Shown in pieces: positions 16,091 to 25,440 of a stretch of DNA of 64,000 nt; positions within the stretch are counted from its first letter, which is position 1, and each line of letters starts with the position of its first letter. Position numbers and translations under genes: made by a program. A model generated the notes under the pieces. The model saw nothing but the letters and a program-made list of their open reading frames with translations. It was not told the DNA's origin and made no database searches. The stretch is from UBA11346 sp038060575 (GTDB taxonomy: Bacteria; Planctomycetota; UBA11346), in assembly GCA_964652775.1 (NCBI GenBank), contig CAZZAM010000005.1:124001-188000 (forward strand), read 5' to 3'.

Positions 16091-16552
16091 TTAGGCCTTT
16101 TCGATGACCTTAGCGAGGTTGGTGACCACTTCCGTGTTGGTCACGGTCGGCGAGGAATAGATCTGGGCGAAGTTCTTCTGGAGGTTCTTCGCAAACGTCT
16201 GGCGGTCAGCCTTCGGAACTGCCATGATTTCGGCAAGGGCCTCAAGCGATTCGCCCTGACCGGCAGCCATCTCGCGAGCGAGCTGGTCGAGGTTGTCGCG
16301 CACGAATCCCTGCACCTTCTCATTGGACACGATGCCGCTGTACGGCCTGGCGCCCAGGGTGCCGGTGGTGATGGCAAACGTCTGGTTGCCGAAACAGCCA
16401 TTGGTCGTCGCGGCACAGACCTGCGAGAGCAGGCCATCGTTGCCTTCGAAGATCACGGTGCCAAGACCGATGCCGACGTTGTCGCGCACGTTTGCGGCCT
16501 GCATGGAAGCGGCTGCCATCAAGGCAACGACGGGGAGGAGGAGTTTGGTCAT
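16091..16552 (-). CDS. DUF3015 family exported protein
   Basis: 153 aa from the ATG at 16552 (AAGGAA 8 bp upstream; longer in-frame starts lack a site). The signal peptide is TKLLLPVVALMAAASMQA. The mature part has the DUF3015 pattern: GIGLGTVIFEGNDGLLSQV, then ATTNGCFGNQTFAITTGTLG. The typical pair of cysteines (VCAA, GCFG) is present. DUF3015 proteins are small periplasmic proteins of unknown function in Gram-negative bacteria. The gene has its own terminator and probably its own promoter, since only 86 bp separate it from the YkgJ gene. Confidence 0.9.
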   Translation of the reverse strand: MTKLLLPVVALMAAASMQAANVRDNVGIGLGTVIFEGNDGLLSQVCAATTNGCFGNQTFAITTGTLGARPYSGIVSNEKVQGFVRDNLDQLAREMAAGQGESLEALAEIMAVPKADRQTFAKNLQKNFAQIYSSPTVTNTEVVTNLAKVIEKA

Positions 16553-16638
16553 TCGGATGTTTCCTTGGATGAGGGTTTCCGCGCCCGTGATACGCATTTT
16601 GGGTTGCGGGGTCAAGCCGGGACTTGGACGTAGCGACA

Positions 16639-17493
16639 TCACTGGGCATGTCGCTCGGCCTCGATAAGCCAGCGCTTGCCTGCCTCAAGCGTATCCGCGC
16701 CAATTCCATGCAGAATCATCATAGCCCCAGCCAGCATCGCCGCGCTGCCAGTGCAGTGCCGTAGCGGATCGGCCTGAGTCAACCACGTCTGGTTCACTGC
16801 ATTCTGCAATACGTTTGCATGTGCGGCGACCCAGGTCGGTCCATCATCCAGCGCAGCCGCAACGGTCGGTACGGTCACGCCGTCACGCAACTCGGACGGC
16901 ATAGCAGCCTGCCATTGCGGCACACCACCACGCACGACGTGACGCCACGCACTGCGCCAATCAATTCCCTCAACCTTCACCAATCCACTATCGAAAACTA
17001 ATACAAAAGCTCCCTCCGCGAGATCCTGGGCAAGTTCAAGATACATGTCACGGACAACCGCGAACGGCTCGATGTGCTGACCAGCCAAGTAGTCGCGCAC
17101 GGTGAGCCGCGGCAGCGCGGTCACTTCCGGACAACCATCCAAGCACGGGAAGCGTGTGCCTTCGTGCATGAAAGTCACCGTGTCGCCCTGGCGCTGCCTG
17201 CCCAACGGATAGAGCCGACAGGCAAGCGGTCGTGCCGCATGCACGGTGCAACCGCGTATGCTGTCATACTGGCCGCATGCGGGCAATCCGCGCCAACGCG
17301 CCGCACCGTTGCAGGCCAGACCAGCGCCACCGTCAACCGTAAACCGTTCGCGAAATTCGCGTGCATCCAAGCCGCGCGCACGAGCGAGCAGTGCCAGTTC
17401 CCACGGCGTAATGCGAATATCTTTGCCGTGACAACACGTTCCCGACCGCGTGCAGGTCAGTGGCAGTAGGTGATCGGGCGCGACTTCAGTCAT
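16639..17493 (-). CDS. YkgJ-type cysteine-cluster protein
   Basis: 284 aa. The N-terminal Cys-rich domain (PF03692, Zn/Fe-chelating) has the order CTRSGTCCHGKDIRIT, PACGQYDSIRGCTVHAARPL, ACRLYPLG, then FPCLDGC. These cysteines are thought to bind an iron-sulfur cluster or a metal. The C-terminal 140 residues are not recognisable. The protein is cytoplasmic, with no signal peptide. The family is often associated with modification or repair enzymes but has no fixed role. An inverted-repeat element lies upstream (17532-17683). Confidence 0.88.
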   Translation of the reverse strand: MTEVAPDHLLPLTCTRSGTCCHGKDIRITPWELALLARARGLDAREFRERFTVDGGAGLACNGAARWRGLPACGQYDSIRGCTVHAARPLACRLYPLGRQRQGDTVTFMHEGTRFPCLDGCPEVTALPRLTVRDYLAGQHIEPFAVVRDMYLELAQDLAEGAFVLVFDSGLVKVEGIDWRSAWRHVVRGGVPQWQAAMPSELRDGVTVPTVAAALDDGPTWVAAHANVLQNAVNQTWLTQADPLRHCTGSAAMLAGAMMILHGIGADTLEAGKRWLIEAERHAQ

Positions 17494-17531
17494 TGCCTAT
17501 CACATTCCTCAACACCGCACAAAAAATCAGC

Positions 17532-17683
17532 CAAGGCAACCGCAGAGGCGCAGAGGCCGCGGAGATCGCAGAGGGGTGGGGTTAGCACCATCCGAATTCC
17601 CAGCACCGACCGCATGCAAGGTGGCGACAGCTCAGATTCTCCTCCGCGTCCTCTGCGGCCTCTGCGCCTCTGCGGTTGTCTTG
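17532..17683. repeat. Inverted-repeat element, GCAGAGG family
   Basis: The left arm begins CAAGGCAACCGCAGAGGCGC and the right arm ends CCTCTGCGGTTGTCTTG. The centre carries the family wording GGGGTTAGCACCATCC. It lies 27 bp after the stop of the large glycoside hydrolase on the minus strand. Confidence 0.9.
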
Positions 17684-17710
17684 ACGTTGTGTTGACCAAG
17701 AGGGCCACGT

Positions 17711-20700
17711 TCACGGTTCGCGGGTGAGTTTAAACGCGGCATCGGGATTCAGACCAGCGACGCGCACGTGCAATTCACCGGTCGCGCTGGCCTGTAGGCT
17801 GGCCTCCGCCACTTGCGCGCCGGTCGCACAGTCAAAACGCCGTACCTTCCAACGTGATCCACCGGAAACGCCGCTGATGAGCATATCGCCAGCGGCATCA
17901 CGGGCGACGCGGCGGTGATCCTGGTCAAATCCACGCGGCCAGACATAGATGCGCATGGCGTTTTCCGAACGCATGCCCTGTGCGCACAATTTCAGGTTTG
18001 CTCCCGCGATGGCGGGTTCGCTGCGCGTCCACGTCACCCCGCGTGGATCCTCATTCTGCAAAAATTTCGCAACCGCTTCGTACGCCTTCCATTGGTCGGC
18101 GACATCCACCCACAGCCACCACCAGAAGCCAGTATTACCTGCGTAAGGCGTGCAGGCCTGCAGCCACAGCCCCGCGCGCAGTTCACCGAACAGCACCCAT
18201 GGCTCATTGTCGGCCCAGTGACCACCCCATTCGCCCAGCAAAGTCGGTCGCTTGAGCTCAACCGACGAAAACAACTGATTGAGATACGCCGACATGGCAA
18301 CCGGCAGATTGCGCGTGCCTGATTGCCCGCCACTCAGGATCGCATCGAAGTCCTGAAACGCCGTATAGACATTCGAATTCGAGAAGCCCAGTCCGGGAAT
18401 ACGCCACAGTTCGGGATCAGACCACGGCTTGCTGAAATGGATCGTGGTCGGCCGGTCGGGGAAAATCTCGTTGCTGCGCATCCAGGTCAGGCAGCGCTTC
18501 ACCCAGGCTTCAAGCGACGGACTGTGGCCACGATCGTTCCCTCCCGTTTCGCGGTGAAAGGTCCCGGTGAATTCCATTTCGCTGCACAACGACCAAGCGG
18601 CGATCCCGGTACACCAACCCCAGCGGGCGATCGTGTAGCGCAGTCGCTTTTGCTGATGCGTCCACACATCCTCTTGGCGAAACCATTGCGAAAGCTCTGC
18701 GCATATGCCGCCATTGCGCGAATTGTACGGACTGTCTTTCCATTCGGTGTCAACGCTGGCAGCGACCTGACCGTGATTCATCAATTCGACCTGGAGATAG
18801 ACGCCGTGTTGAACTGCGAGATCCACGACCCGATCCATGCGCGCGGCATTCGCCTGATTATACCAGAGCAGGCCGCCGTAATCGTCCCACTCCTTCCGCC
18901 ATTCCAATCCACACCACCACGGACACATCCACACGCGCGCCCAATTCATGCCGTGGGCCGCCATGAGTGGGAACCAGCGTTCATACGATCGCGTCCCGCG
19001 TCGTTCCCAGTCGATTGAGTTCCAACCGCGTACGGACTCGGGCTCCTGGTCCATCGGCTGATACATGCGCAAGCGAGCGATATTAGGATCCTGGCGGCTG
19101 TCGCCGGGCGAACGCATGTTGATACCGATCGGATACCAGAACTTCCCATCACCCGTACTGAACCAGGACGCATCGTGGGGATCGATCTGAATGGGCGCCA
19201 TACCACCAACCGCACTGTCCACCTTCACTGATTGCCACGCACTTTCGGCGTGCTGCCATTGACCTTCCGCCTTTACCTTGGCCACAATCCGCCAGCGCCA
19301 CGCACCGGGTGTCGGCGGAGTCCACCGCCAACGCCACGCTCCCACGCCAGCGGCAGTCGCACGCTCGCTCTGCCCGTCGTAGTCCAATCGGTAGGGCTCA
19401 TGCCAGTAAGCCGGATGCGTGCGCGTTGTACCACCGGGTCCCTCGATCTCGGCAACCACGTCAGCTTCGTCGGGATCGTAGGGATTCCTGGCGGTTCGAT
19501 TGAGTTGGAATTCAGTGTGGATCGGTTGCCATTTCGCCAGTTGACCTGGACCAGGTTGCAAGCCTAGAATCGCCAGCGCTACGGCCGTTTGACGCGGCCA
19601 ACCCAACCGCCGGACTTGATCCAGACGCAGACGAGCCTGCGCTGACGCATGACGAACATACGCCACGATGCCAAAAGCGCGCACACGCCGGCGCACATCG
19701 TCATTCCAGACTGCTCCACTATTGCCGCAAGTCCACGCCGCCCGCGTGGAAAAATCCATGCCGACGGTCTGCCAACCACCATCGCCGGGAATGCGCTCGA
19801 GCCGCTGCTGCCACCAGCGATGCTGATGATCGGTTATCCAGGCAAACAGCGTGGCGTCGCCGCCGCCATCCAAGGCAACGTCACATTCCAGCCGATCAAG
19901 ATTGAATAGATTCTCGTCAACCGCGACCTGGAGCCCAATGACCCTGACGCTGTCACCAGGTGGAACCGGCGCCGCGATGCAGGTACCTGAATCGCTGCCC
20001 GCCTTTGGCACCAGCGCTGCCATACCCATGAGCGGAATCGGACCCATGGCCCAGCCCGCGGTGCCACTTTCAAAATCGAACCACGAACCTTTGACATCCT
20101 TGCGCGCAAATTGTGCGAGCTGCGGATGCCGTGCCAGCAACGGACGCTGATCCATGGCCGCCGCCTGGTTGGCCACCTCGGTCACGAAACGATTCACACG
20201 CTGTCGTTGATCTTCATCGTTGGCAAGGTGCTGCGCGCCGATAATCCAGGTGGACAATCCCGGAGCCGCTCGCGCCCGTGCGATCACGTTGCGCACATGC
20301 GCTCGCCATAGCGCCCATGGACGATCATCACGCCACACGTCGCGCGCATTGCGCCACGGTCCGTCAGCGCTGGTCCACGGCGAAAGACCAAAGCGGAACG
20401 GTCCGTGTTCTTCAGCCAAACCATCGGGCAACAGATCAATCGCGGTCACGCCGGCGGCGGCTGTCCGATCAAGTTCAGCAGCCTCGGGCCAGGCGATGGC
20501 GTCAGGTCCGCGAAACCCTGTCCAGCCAACCCGCCATGCGATGACCGGCGCCAGAGACCCTGGCGCATCACGACGGCCCAAGCGCAACCAACCCTGTTTA
20601 TCCGCCTGATACGCATCCGCTGTCCACGCCGCTGCCTGCGGCAGTGGCAACACACCGTCGGCACGCGCGGGCAGTTCCTCGCGCCCAGCACTCGTGTTGG

Positions 20701-21460
20701 CCATGGTGAATGAAGCCGATGTCCAAGAGCGTGTTCCATCGCGCCACACCACTTGGCAGGGATTGGCAGGACTTTCCGTCGGTGTCAGCCGCAGTGTCCA
20801 GCGCGCTGGTCCGTGCGCCCGCCAACGACCAGCCACATCGGGCGCGCCAGGTTGATCGAGAAACATGGGCCAATGTCGTTGCGCGGCATCGACGACATCG
20901 ACTTCCCCACGCTCGTTGTCCAAGCTACCTACCAAACGCATGCGCCATTCACGCCAAGGTCCAACGTCGATCAGGGTCGGACTCAGCGTGGTCATGTAGA
21001 AGGACGGATTTCCTGCCGTGGCTGGAACCGCTGCGATCGTCGCCGTGACCGAACTTACCGCTCCATGAACCGCAATTTCGAGGCTGGCCATTGCGCGCAG
21101 CGCATCGCTGCCCAGGGGACCATCATCACCGGCCCACGAACCCGCATCAAAACCAATCGCTTGATTGGCCGTGCGCTCACCATCGGTCAACCACAGCGGT
21201 GCTGCCGACGCAAAGCGACGGCCATCCGCTGCAACCAAACGAACCTCTATCCAGCATTCACCCTGCGCATCCGAACGCATAACAGCACAGCGTAATCCGC
21301 TCGCTCCGGATAATGACGCCAGCGGAATCGGACATGCTCCAGCGCGCACATCCGATCGCAGTTGCCACGACTCGGCACTGACAGCGATGACCATCAGCAA
21401 ACTGAGCACGCAGATCCGCAACGTTCTGAACGGCGAGGTCCGGACATCAACATACATCAT
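17711..21460 (-). CDS. Large exported glycoside hydrolase with DUF5060 domain
   Basis: 1249 aa. The start overlaps the GT9 stop as ATGA. The N-terminal hydrophobic LRICVLSLLMVIAVSAES is a signal peptide. Two non-catalytic N-terminal beta-rich regions lead to a DUF5060 Ig-like domain (about 650-750; GVGAWRWRWTPPTPGAWRW), followed by a TIM-barrel (about 760-1130) with GMNWARVWMCPWW. Likely catalytic glutamates are in WSLCSEMEF (near 961) and TLLGEWGG (near 1076), the pattern of clan GH-A enzymes. A C-terminal beta domain ends the protein. It probably cleaves a polysaccharide outside the inner membrane; the substrate is unknown. Coupling to a glycosyltransferase is unusual. Confidence 0.85.
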   Translation of the reverse strand: MMYVDVRTSPFRTLRICVLSLLMVIAVSAESWQLRSDVRAGACPIPLASLSGASGLRCAVMRSDAQGECWIEVRLVAADGRRFASAAPLWLTDGERTANQAIGFDAGSWAGDDGPLGSDALRAMASLEIAVHGAVSSVTATIAAVPATAGNPSFYMTTLSPTLIDVGPWREWRMRLVGSLDNERGEVDVVDAAQRHWPMFLDQPGAPDVAGRWRAHGPARWTLRLTPTESPANPCQVVWRDGTRSWTSASFTMANTSAGREELPARADGVLPLPQAAAWTADAYQADKQGWLRLGRRDAPGSLAPVIAWRVGWTGFRGPDAIAWPEAAELDRTAAAGVTAIDLLPDGLAEEHGPFRFGLSPWTSADGPWRNARDVWRDDRPWALWRAHVRNVIARARAAPGLSTWIIGAQHLANDEDQRQRVNRFVTEVANQAAAMDQRPLLARHPQLAQFARKDVKGSWFDFESGTAGWAMGPIPLMGMAALVPKAGSDSGTCIAAPVPPGDSVRVIGLQVAVDENLFNLDRLECDVALDGGGDATLFAWITDHQHRWWQQRLERIPGDGGWQTVGMDFSTRAAWTCGNSGAVWNDDVRRRVRAFGIVAYVRHASAQARLRLDQVRRLGWPRQTAVALAILGLQPGPGQLAKWQPIHTEFQLNRTARNPYDPDEADVVAEIEGPGGTTRTHPAYWHEPYRLDYDGQSERATAAGVGAWRWRWTPPTPGAWRWRIVAKVKAEGQWQHAESAWQSVKVDSAVGGMAPIQIDPHDASWFSTGDGKFWYPIGINMRSPGDSRQDPNIARLRMYQPMDQEPESVRGWNSIDWERRGTRSYERWFPLMAAHGMNWARVWMCPWWCGLEWRKEWDDYGGLLWYNQANAARMDRVVDLAVQHGVYLQVELMNHGQVAASVDTEWKDSPYNSRNGGICAELSQWFRQEDVWTHQQKRLRYTIARWGWCTGIAAWSLCSEMEFTGTFHRETGGNDRGHSPSLEAWVKRCLTWMRSNEIFPDRPTTIHFSKPWSDPELWRIPGLGFSNSNVYTAFQDFDAILSGGQSGTRNLPVAMSAYLNQLFSSVELKRPTLLGEWGGHWADNEPWVLFGELRAGLWLQACTPYAGNTGFWWWLWVDVADQWKAYEAVAKFLQNEDPRGVTWTRSEPAIAGANLKLCAQGMRSENAMRIYVWPRGFDQDHRRVARDAAGDMLISGVSGGSRWKVRRFDCATGAQVAEASLQASATGELHVRVAGLNPDAAFKLTREP

Positions 21461-22368
21461 GACGTTGTCCCCATCGCGGCTGCCGCGACGATATCAACGG
21501 TCGGCCAAGCGCCGAGGCCGCCGACGGCACGCGCTCGTGGCGACCACGGCCGCGTGCGCCCCGGATCACTGACCCCGAACACACCAACCACGGATGCTCC
21601 AGCGGCAGCGCCGAGATGCATAGGACCGCTGTCATTTGCAACAACTGCCAGGGCTCGCGACATGATGACTGCGTACGCTCCCAGCTTGAGGCCGTTGAGC
21701 ATGATCGCCCCAGGCAGCGCGCGCGCCGTCGCTGCTTCCTCGCCAGGCCCAGGACAGGCAACGACGGGCTGACGATCGCTGAGCATGCGGCAGAGGAGCG
21801 GAAATCCTGGCCACTGTTTGCTGAGGCCATGGATCGTACCGACCGCGAGTGGTGCGCAGACCACAAAGCGAGGACCAACCCCAGCTGCGGCCAAGGCGGC
21901 TTCAGCCTCCGCGACGTGGCGAGCTGCCGGACGCCAGCCAAGCAACGGCGGAATCGCTGACTGCCCATCCGAGCACAACGCTCCGGCAATACGCCAGAAG
22001 GCGTCTACCTCGTGGCTGCCCCGTTCACGCGCAACCGTCCGACCCATGAGCAAACTGCGCACGCCGCCATGTCCGACGGCGCGAATGCCGGCCAGGCGCA
22101 TGCGTAACGCCGAGCCGATCGAATTGGTAAACAACACGCCATCGCGGCAACCGCTGGCACGCATGACCGCAGCATCGGCCCACAAGCCACCGGGCAGTTT
22201 GGTGATCACATCCGGTTCCGCAGCTAACAGATCGGCCAGCCAACCGCGGCCAAAGCCATGCAGGTGAAACCCCGCAGCACGCAGTCGGGCCAGGGCCGGC
22301 AACACCATGCACACATCCCCAACCCAATTGGGCAAGCGCACGGCGAGATGACGGGGCTGCTCGATCAC
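21457..22368 (-). CDS. GT9 (heptosyltransferase-like) glycosyltransferase
   Basis: 303 aa from a GTG at 22368. The frame is open to 22521, but the extra N-terminal part translates a repeat arm (RDSPLCDLRGLCASAVAL), so a downstream start is chosen; the exact codon is uncertain. N-terminal HLAVRLPNWVGDVCMVLPAL is the GT9 signature of heptosyltransferase II (RfaF). C-terminal VANDSGPMHLGAAAGASVVG is the nucleotide-sugar binding segment. It would add heptose or a similar sugar to lipid A core on the cytoplasmic side. Its stop overlaps the start of the glycoside hydrolase gene (ATGA). Confidence 0.88.
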   Translation of the reverse strand: MIEQPRHLAVRLPNWVGDVCMVLPALARLRAAGFHLHGFGRGWLADLLAAEPDVITKLPGGLWADAAVMRASGCRDGVLFTNSIGSALRMRLAGIRAVGHGGVRSLLMGRTVARERGSHEVDAFWRIAGALCSDGQSAIPPLLGWRPAARHVAEAEAALAAAGVGPRFVVCAPLAVGTIHGLSKQWPGFPLLCRMLSDRQPVVACPGPGEEAATARALPGAIMLNGLKLGAYAVIMSRALAVVANDSGPMHLGAAAGASVVGVFGVSDPGRTRPWSPRARAVGGLGAWPTVDIVAAAAMGTTS

Positions 22369-22428
22369 GCGGGGAATAATGGGAGTCAAACCACCGCCGT
22401 CCACGACTACGCAGCATCCAGAAATCAC

Positions 22429-22475
22429 CAAGGCAACCGCTGAGGCGCAGAGGCCGCGGAGATCGCAGAGGGGAG
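22429..22475. repeat. Solitary left arm of the GCAGAGG family
   Basis: CAAGGCAACCGCTGAGGCGC and the following GAGATCGCAGAGG match the left arm of the family, but no adjacent right arm of its own follows. A complete element begins about 45 bp later, so this looks like a partial or nested copy. It lies at the 5' side of the GT9 gene. Confidence 0.75.
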
Positions 22476-22520
22476 AATCGCGTAGTGAGCTTCGGCCTAC
22501 ATTGCTCGGTTGAAATACCA

Positions 22521-22658
22521 CAAGGCAACCGCAGAGGCGCAGAGGAGAACGTCCATTGGATCGTCACCCTGTGGGTGAGTGGCGCCAGAAACTGCAATGT
22601 CTGTTAACCCAAGCCCTCTGCGACCTCTGCGTAGCTCTGCGCCTCTGCGGTTGCCTTG
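22521..22658. repeat. Inverted-repeat element, GCAGAGG family
   Basis: The left arm is CAAGGCAACCGCAGAGGCGC, the right arm ends GCCTCTGCGGTTGCCTTG, and the internal hairpin is GTCACCC-TGT-GGGTGA. The right end lies 17 bp after the dapB stop (minus strand). Together with the solitary arm it fills the gap between the GT9 gene and dapB. Confidence 0.9.
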
Positions 22659-22675
22659 ATCGGATCTACGAAGCC

Positions 22676-23452
22676 CTACAGGCCAAGGACCTCCGCCATG
22701 CGGTAACGACCAGCCTTGGCCGCACCAAGGAATGCCGCAGCGCGTAGGGCTCCGTTGGCGAAGATGTCACGCGTGTGAGCGACGTGACCAAGCGTGATGC
22801 GTTCGCCGCCACCGACGTAGTACACCGTGTGATCGCCAACCACGTCACCCATGCGCAACGCGTGCACGCCGATCTCGCCCTTGCGCCGCGCACCGGGCTG
22901 ACCCTGACGGCCATAGACGTAATCAGCTCGGGTCCGTCCGGTTGCCGCTGCAAGGCTGTCGGTCAACGCGAACGCAGTTCCCGACGGCGCATCGGTCTTC
23001 AGGTTGTGATGCGCCTCGACCACTTCGATGTCATAATCCTGACCAAGTGCCTTGGCCAAACGCGCAGCCACATCCAGCAGCACGGTGACGCCGACGCTCA
23101 TGTTGTTGGCATGCATGCAGGCGATGCCAGTCGCCGCAGCACCGAGTTCGCGATCAAGTATCTCAGGCGTTATCCCGGTCGTGCCGCTCGCCAGCGCCAT
23201 GCCGCTACGCTGGCAATGTTGCACGACAGACGGAAACACCGCATGACTGCTGAAATCGATAACCACCGCACCGCGTTCAGCTGGAAGCTGTGTCAGCAAT
23301 GGCGCATCGCTGGGAATACCAAGATCGCGCAAGCTGCCAGCCTGACGATCAACACCGGCAACGATGCGGTATGCTTTCGGTTGCTCGCTTGCCAGAGTCA
23401 GTATGCGGCGGCCCATGCGGCCGGCTGCGCCATGGACGATGATCGGGGTCAT
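22676..23452 (-). CDS. dapB: 4-hydroxy-tetrahydrodipicolinate reductase
   Basis: 258 aa from the ATG at 23452 (MTPIIVHGAAGRMG). The longer frame upstream translates the GGAATGCT repeat and is rejected. It reduces 4-hydroxy-tetrahydrodipicolinate with NAD(P)H in the diaminopimelate/lysine pathway. Motifs: nucleotide loop HGAAGRMGRRI, SGTTGITPE, and the active-site signature EAHHNLKTDAPSGTA with catalytic His-His and Lys. Length is near the usual 240-275. The gene stands between two repeat elements, so it is probably a single-gene transcript. A diaminopimelate pathway fits a peptidoglycan-containing cell or lysine synthesis. Confidence 0.95.
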   Translation of the reverse strand: MTPIIVHGAAGRMGRRILTLASEQPKAYRIVAGVDRQAGSLRDLGIPSDAPLLTQLPAERGAVVIDFSSHAVFPSVVQHCQRSGMALASGTTGITPEILDRELGAAATGIACMHANNMSVGVTVLLDVAARLAKALGQDYDIEVVEAHHNLKTDAPSGTAFALTDSLAAATGRTRADYVYGRQGQPGARRKGEIGVHALRMGDVVGDHTVYYVGGGERITLGHVAHTRDIFANGALRAAAFLGAAKAGRYRMAEVLGL

Positions 23453-23493
23453 GGGGGAGGATCGTGGCGGGGATGGAGACGATGCCAGTGAGA

Positions 23494-23608
23494 GAATGCT
23501 GGAATGCTGGAATGCTGGAATGCTGGAATGGACACAGCCCCTCAACGCACGCAGCGTCCCTCTTCTGCCTTTCTGCGAACATTCCAGCATTCCAGCATTC
23601 CAGCATTT
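23494..23608. repeat. GGAATGCT tandem-arm inverted repeat, copy 1
   Basis: The left arm holds the octamer GGAATGCT about 4.6 times (23494-23530). The right arm holds its complement about 3.5 times (23580-23608). Together they form a long hairpin with a loop of about 50 bp. The right edge is 6 bp after the rlmN stop, and the left edge is about 40 bp upstream of dapB. Confidence 0.85.
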
Positions 23609-23614
23609 GGCATT

Positions 23615-24697
23615 TCACCTCCTCCTCGTCGCCAACTGCCCACACGCCGCCAGGACGTTGACCCCCTTCGTCGTGCGTTTGCGCACGGGAATCCCTCGTG
23701 CGTTGATTGCCCGACTCATGTCGGCCATCTGCGCGGTTGTCGGCATTTGCCAAGTCGGATCACAACCTGGAAAGGGGTTGAACGGGATCAAATTGATCAG
23801 CGCTGGCAGGCCGTTACAGAACTCGGCCAGGGCGGCGACCAGTTCAGGACGGTCGGTAACCCCTGGAATAACCACGGCGGAGATCATCAGGCGACGCCCT
23901 CGGGGCAGCGGAATGGCGGTCAAGGCCTGGCGCAGATCAGCAACCCGTTCACGCCGCGCTGTTGGGACTAACGCAGCGCGCACGGCATCGTCCGCAGCGT
24001 GCAAACTGATCGCCAGATTGGCGCGGTTGAGCCCGTGTCCGACCACTTGGGCCAACGCAGCAATGCGACCGACCGTACTGACCGTGACGTGATTCCAGGC
24101 TAAGGCCAAACCACTGCGATCGGTCAAGACGCGCACGGCCTGGGCCACTGCGGCGATATTGTCGAGCGGTTCACCCATGCCCATAAACACGACGTTGCGC
24201 ACGCTGCGATGACACGCGCGTTCAACCGCGATGACCTGACCAATGATTTCATGCGCGCTCAGGTTGCGCACCAGACCCATGCGTGCAGTGCGGCAAAAAC
24301 CACAGCCCATGCGGCATCCGACCTGCGTCGATACGCACGCCGTTAAATGCGTGTCCTTGGTCATCGGGATCCCGACTGATTCGACCTCGCGACCGTCAGC
24401 GAGGCGCAGCACCAACTTGGTCGTGGTACCGTGCTCAGGATCAGATTCAGACGCGTGGGTAACCAACTCGGGGCACTGCTCGGGTGCCGCTAACGCGGCT
24501 AAACGCTGACGCGCAGCGACCGGATCTTGAGCATCGTTCCAGTCGGAAATCTGCGCCGGATCCCAACGCCCAGTGCGCATGAGCTGGCGATAGCCAGCGC
24601 GATGAAAGCGATCTTCGTAACCAACTTGTTCGCGCATCCACGAGATGAATCCCGCGCTATCGAAGCCGAGCAGATCCGTGCGCGGTTGACCGCTCAC
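23615..24697 (-). CDS. rlmN: Dual-specificity 23S rRNA/tRNA adenine-C2 methyltransferase
   Basis: 360 aa. A radical-SAM enzyme that methylates C2 of adenine 2503 in 23S rRNA and A37 in some tRNAs, improving decoding. The cluster motif is CRMGCGFCRTARMG (CxxxCxxC), preceded by ACVSTQVG. The catalytic C-terminal cysteine is in NVLAACGQL. Also FMGMGEPLDN and STVGRIAAL, as in RlmN. Length is normal. It starts 5 bp after the stop of the upstream unidentified gene, so both are one operon. The GGAATGCT element directly follows its stop. Confidence 0.95.
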   Translation of the reverse strand: MSGQPRTDLLGFDSAGFISWMREQVGYEDRFHRAGYRQLMRTGRWDPAQISDWNDAQDPVAARQRLAALAAPEQCPELVTHASESDPEHGTTTKLVLRLADGREVESVGIPMTKDTHLTACVSTQVGCRMGCGFCRTARMGLVRNLSAHEIIGQVIAVERACHRSVRNVVFMGMGEPLDNIAAVAQAVRVLTDRSGLALAWNHVTVSTVGRIAALAQVVGHGLNRANLAISLHAADDAVRAALVPTARRERVADLRQALTAIPLPRGRRLMISAVVIPGVTDRPELVAALAEFCNGLPALINLIPFNPFPGCDPTWQMPTTAQMADMSRAINARGIPVRKRTTKGVNVLAACGQLATRRR

Positions 24698-24702
24698 GCT
24701 GT

Positions 24703-25284
24703 TCAGGCTTGTGGGGTCTCTGCGGGCGCAGCTTCAGCCGCAGCTGGCGCCTCTTTGGCCGCCTTCTTCTGGAAGCGCGGCGGTGGGTTGCCCTTCAACA
24801 CGTAGGGCTCGCCGTCGGCAACGATCACGGCGTTCTTTTCAGCCGCGCGCAAAATATTGCCAATATCATCAGCCGTGAAGGCAGTGGTCAGCTTGTAGGC
24901 GATGCCGACCTTCTTCTCGCCGCCGACTTCCTGGTAGCGCGCCCAGACGATGTGGGCTGACTGACCGGGCTCAAACGGCGTGGTGATCCAGATTTTCCAC
25001 GCGACGTCGCGGCCAGTGACGGCGAGGACTCCAACGAACTCACGGCTCTTTTCGTTTTCGATTTGAACGCCAGCGGCCTTGGCCAGGGCGAGCAGCGCGA
25101 CGCGGGCAGACTCGCATGTCTGTTGCGCTTTTTCCTGCTGCGAGACCGACATCTCGTAAGTGCCGATTGACAGCCGCGACAGCTGCTTGGTGGTCGACGC
25201 GTTGATGTGGGGTCCGATCACGACCTTGGGGGCGCTGTCGGGGAAGTTGGCGTAGCGGGGGCGGCTCTCGGGCATCGATGACAT
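24703..25284 (-). CDS. Unidentified protein upstream of rlmN
   Basis: 193 aa with no signal peptide. The N-terminal half is mixed alpha/beta (TTKQLSRLSIGTYEMSVSQQ; VLAVTGRDVAWKIWITTPF). After residue 160 it becomes Ala/Pro/Glu-rich and probably disordered (KKAAKEAPAAAEAAPAET). I recognise no family or catalytic motif. It is co-transcribed with rlmN (5 bp gap). The codon pattern matches neighbours, which supports a real gene. Confidence 0.75.
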   Translation of the reverse strand: MSSMPESRPRYANFPDSAPKVVIGPHINASTTKQLSRLSIGTYEMSVSQQEKAQQTCESARVALLALAKAAGVQIENEKSREFVGVLAVTGRDVAWKIWITTPFEPGQSAHIVWARYQEVGGEKKVGIAYKLTTAFTADDIGNILRAAEKNAVIVADGEPYVLKGNPPPRFQKKAAKEAPAAAEAAPAETPQA

Positions 25285-25440
25285 GGTAGTACCGGTATGG
25301 TCCCGGCAACCCCTCCCCGCGTAGCGACACGCACCTGTCCTGACACGCTTGGTTGGTCCTCAAGTCAGCCTCGTTCATGCCGAGCTATCATCGTCTTGCG
25401 GCGGCTTCCCGCGTGTCATCATGCATTCAGAGACCGATCG

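Noticed and set aside
22369..22521. N-terminal extension of the GT9 gene
   Set aside because: It translates a repeat arm (DLRGLCASAVAL), which also appears as a pseudo-peptide beside other copies, so it is not part of the protein.
23494..23608. CRISPR-like array of short repeats
   Set aside because: Units are contiguous octamers without spacers and are arranged as inverted arms, not direct repeats with unique spacers; no cas genes.
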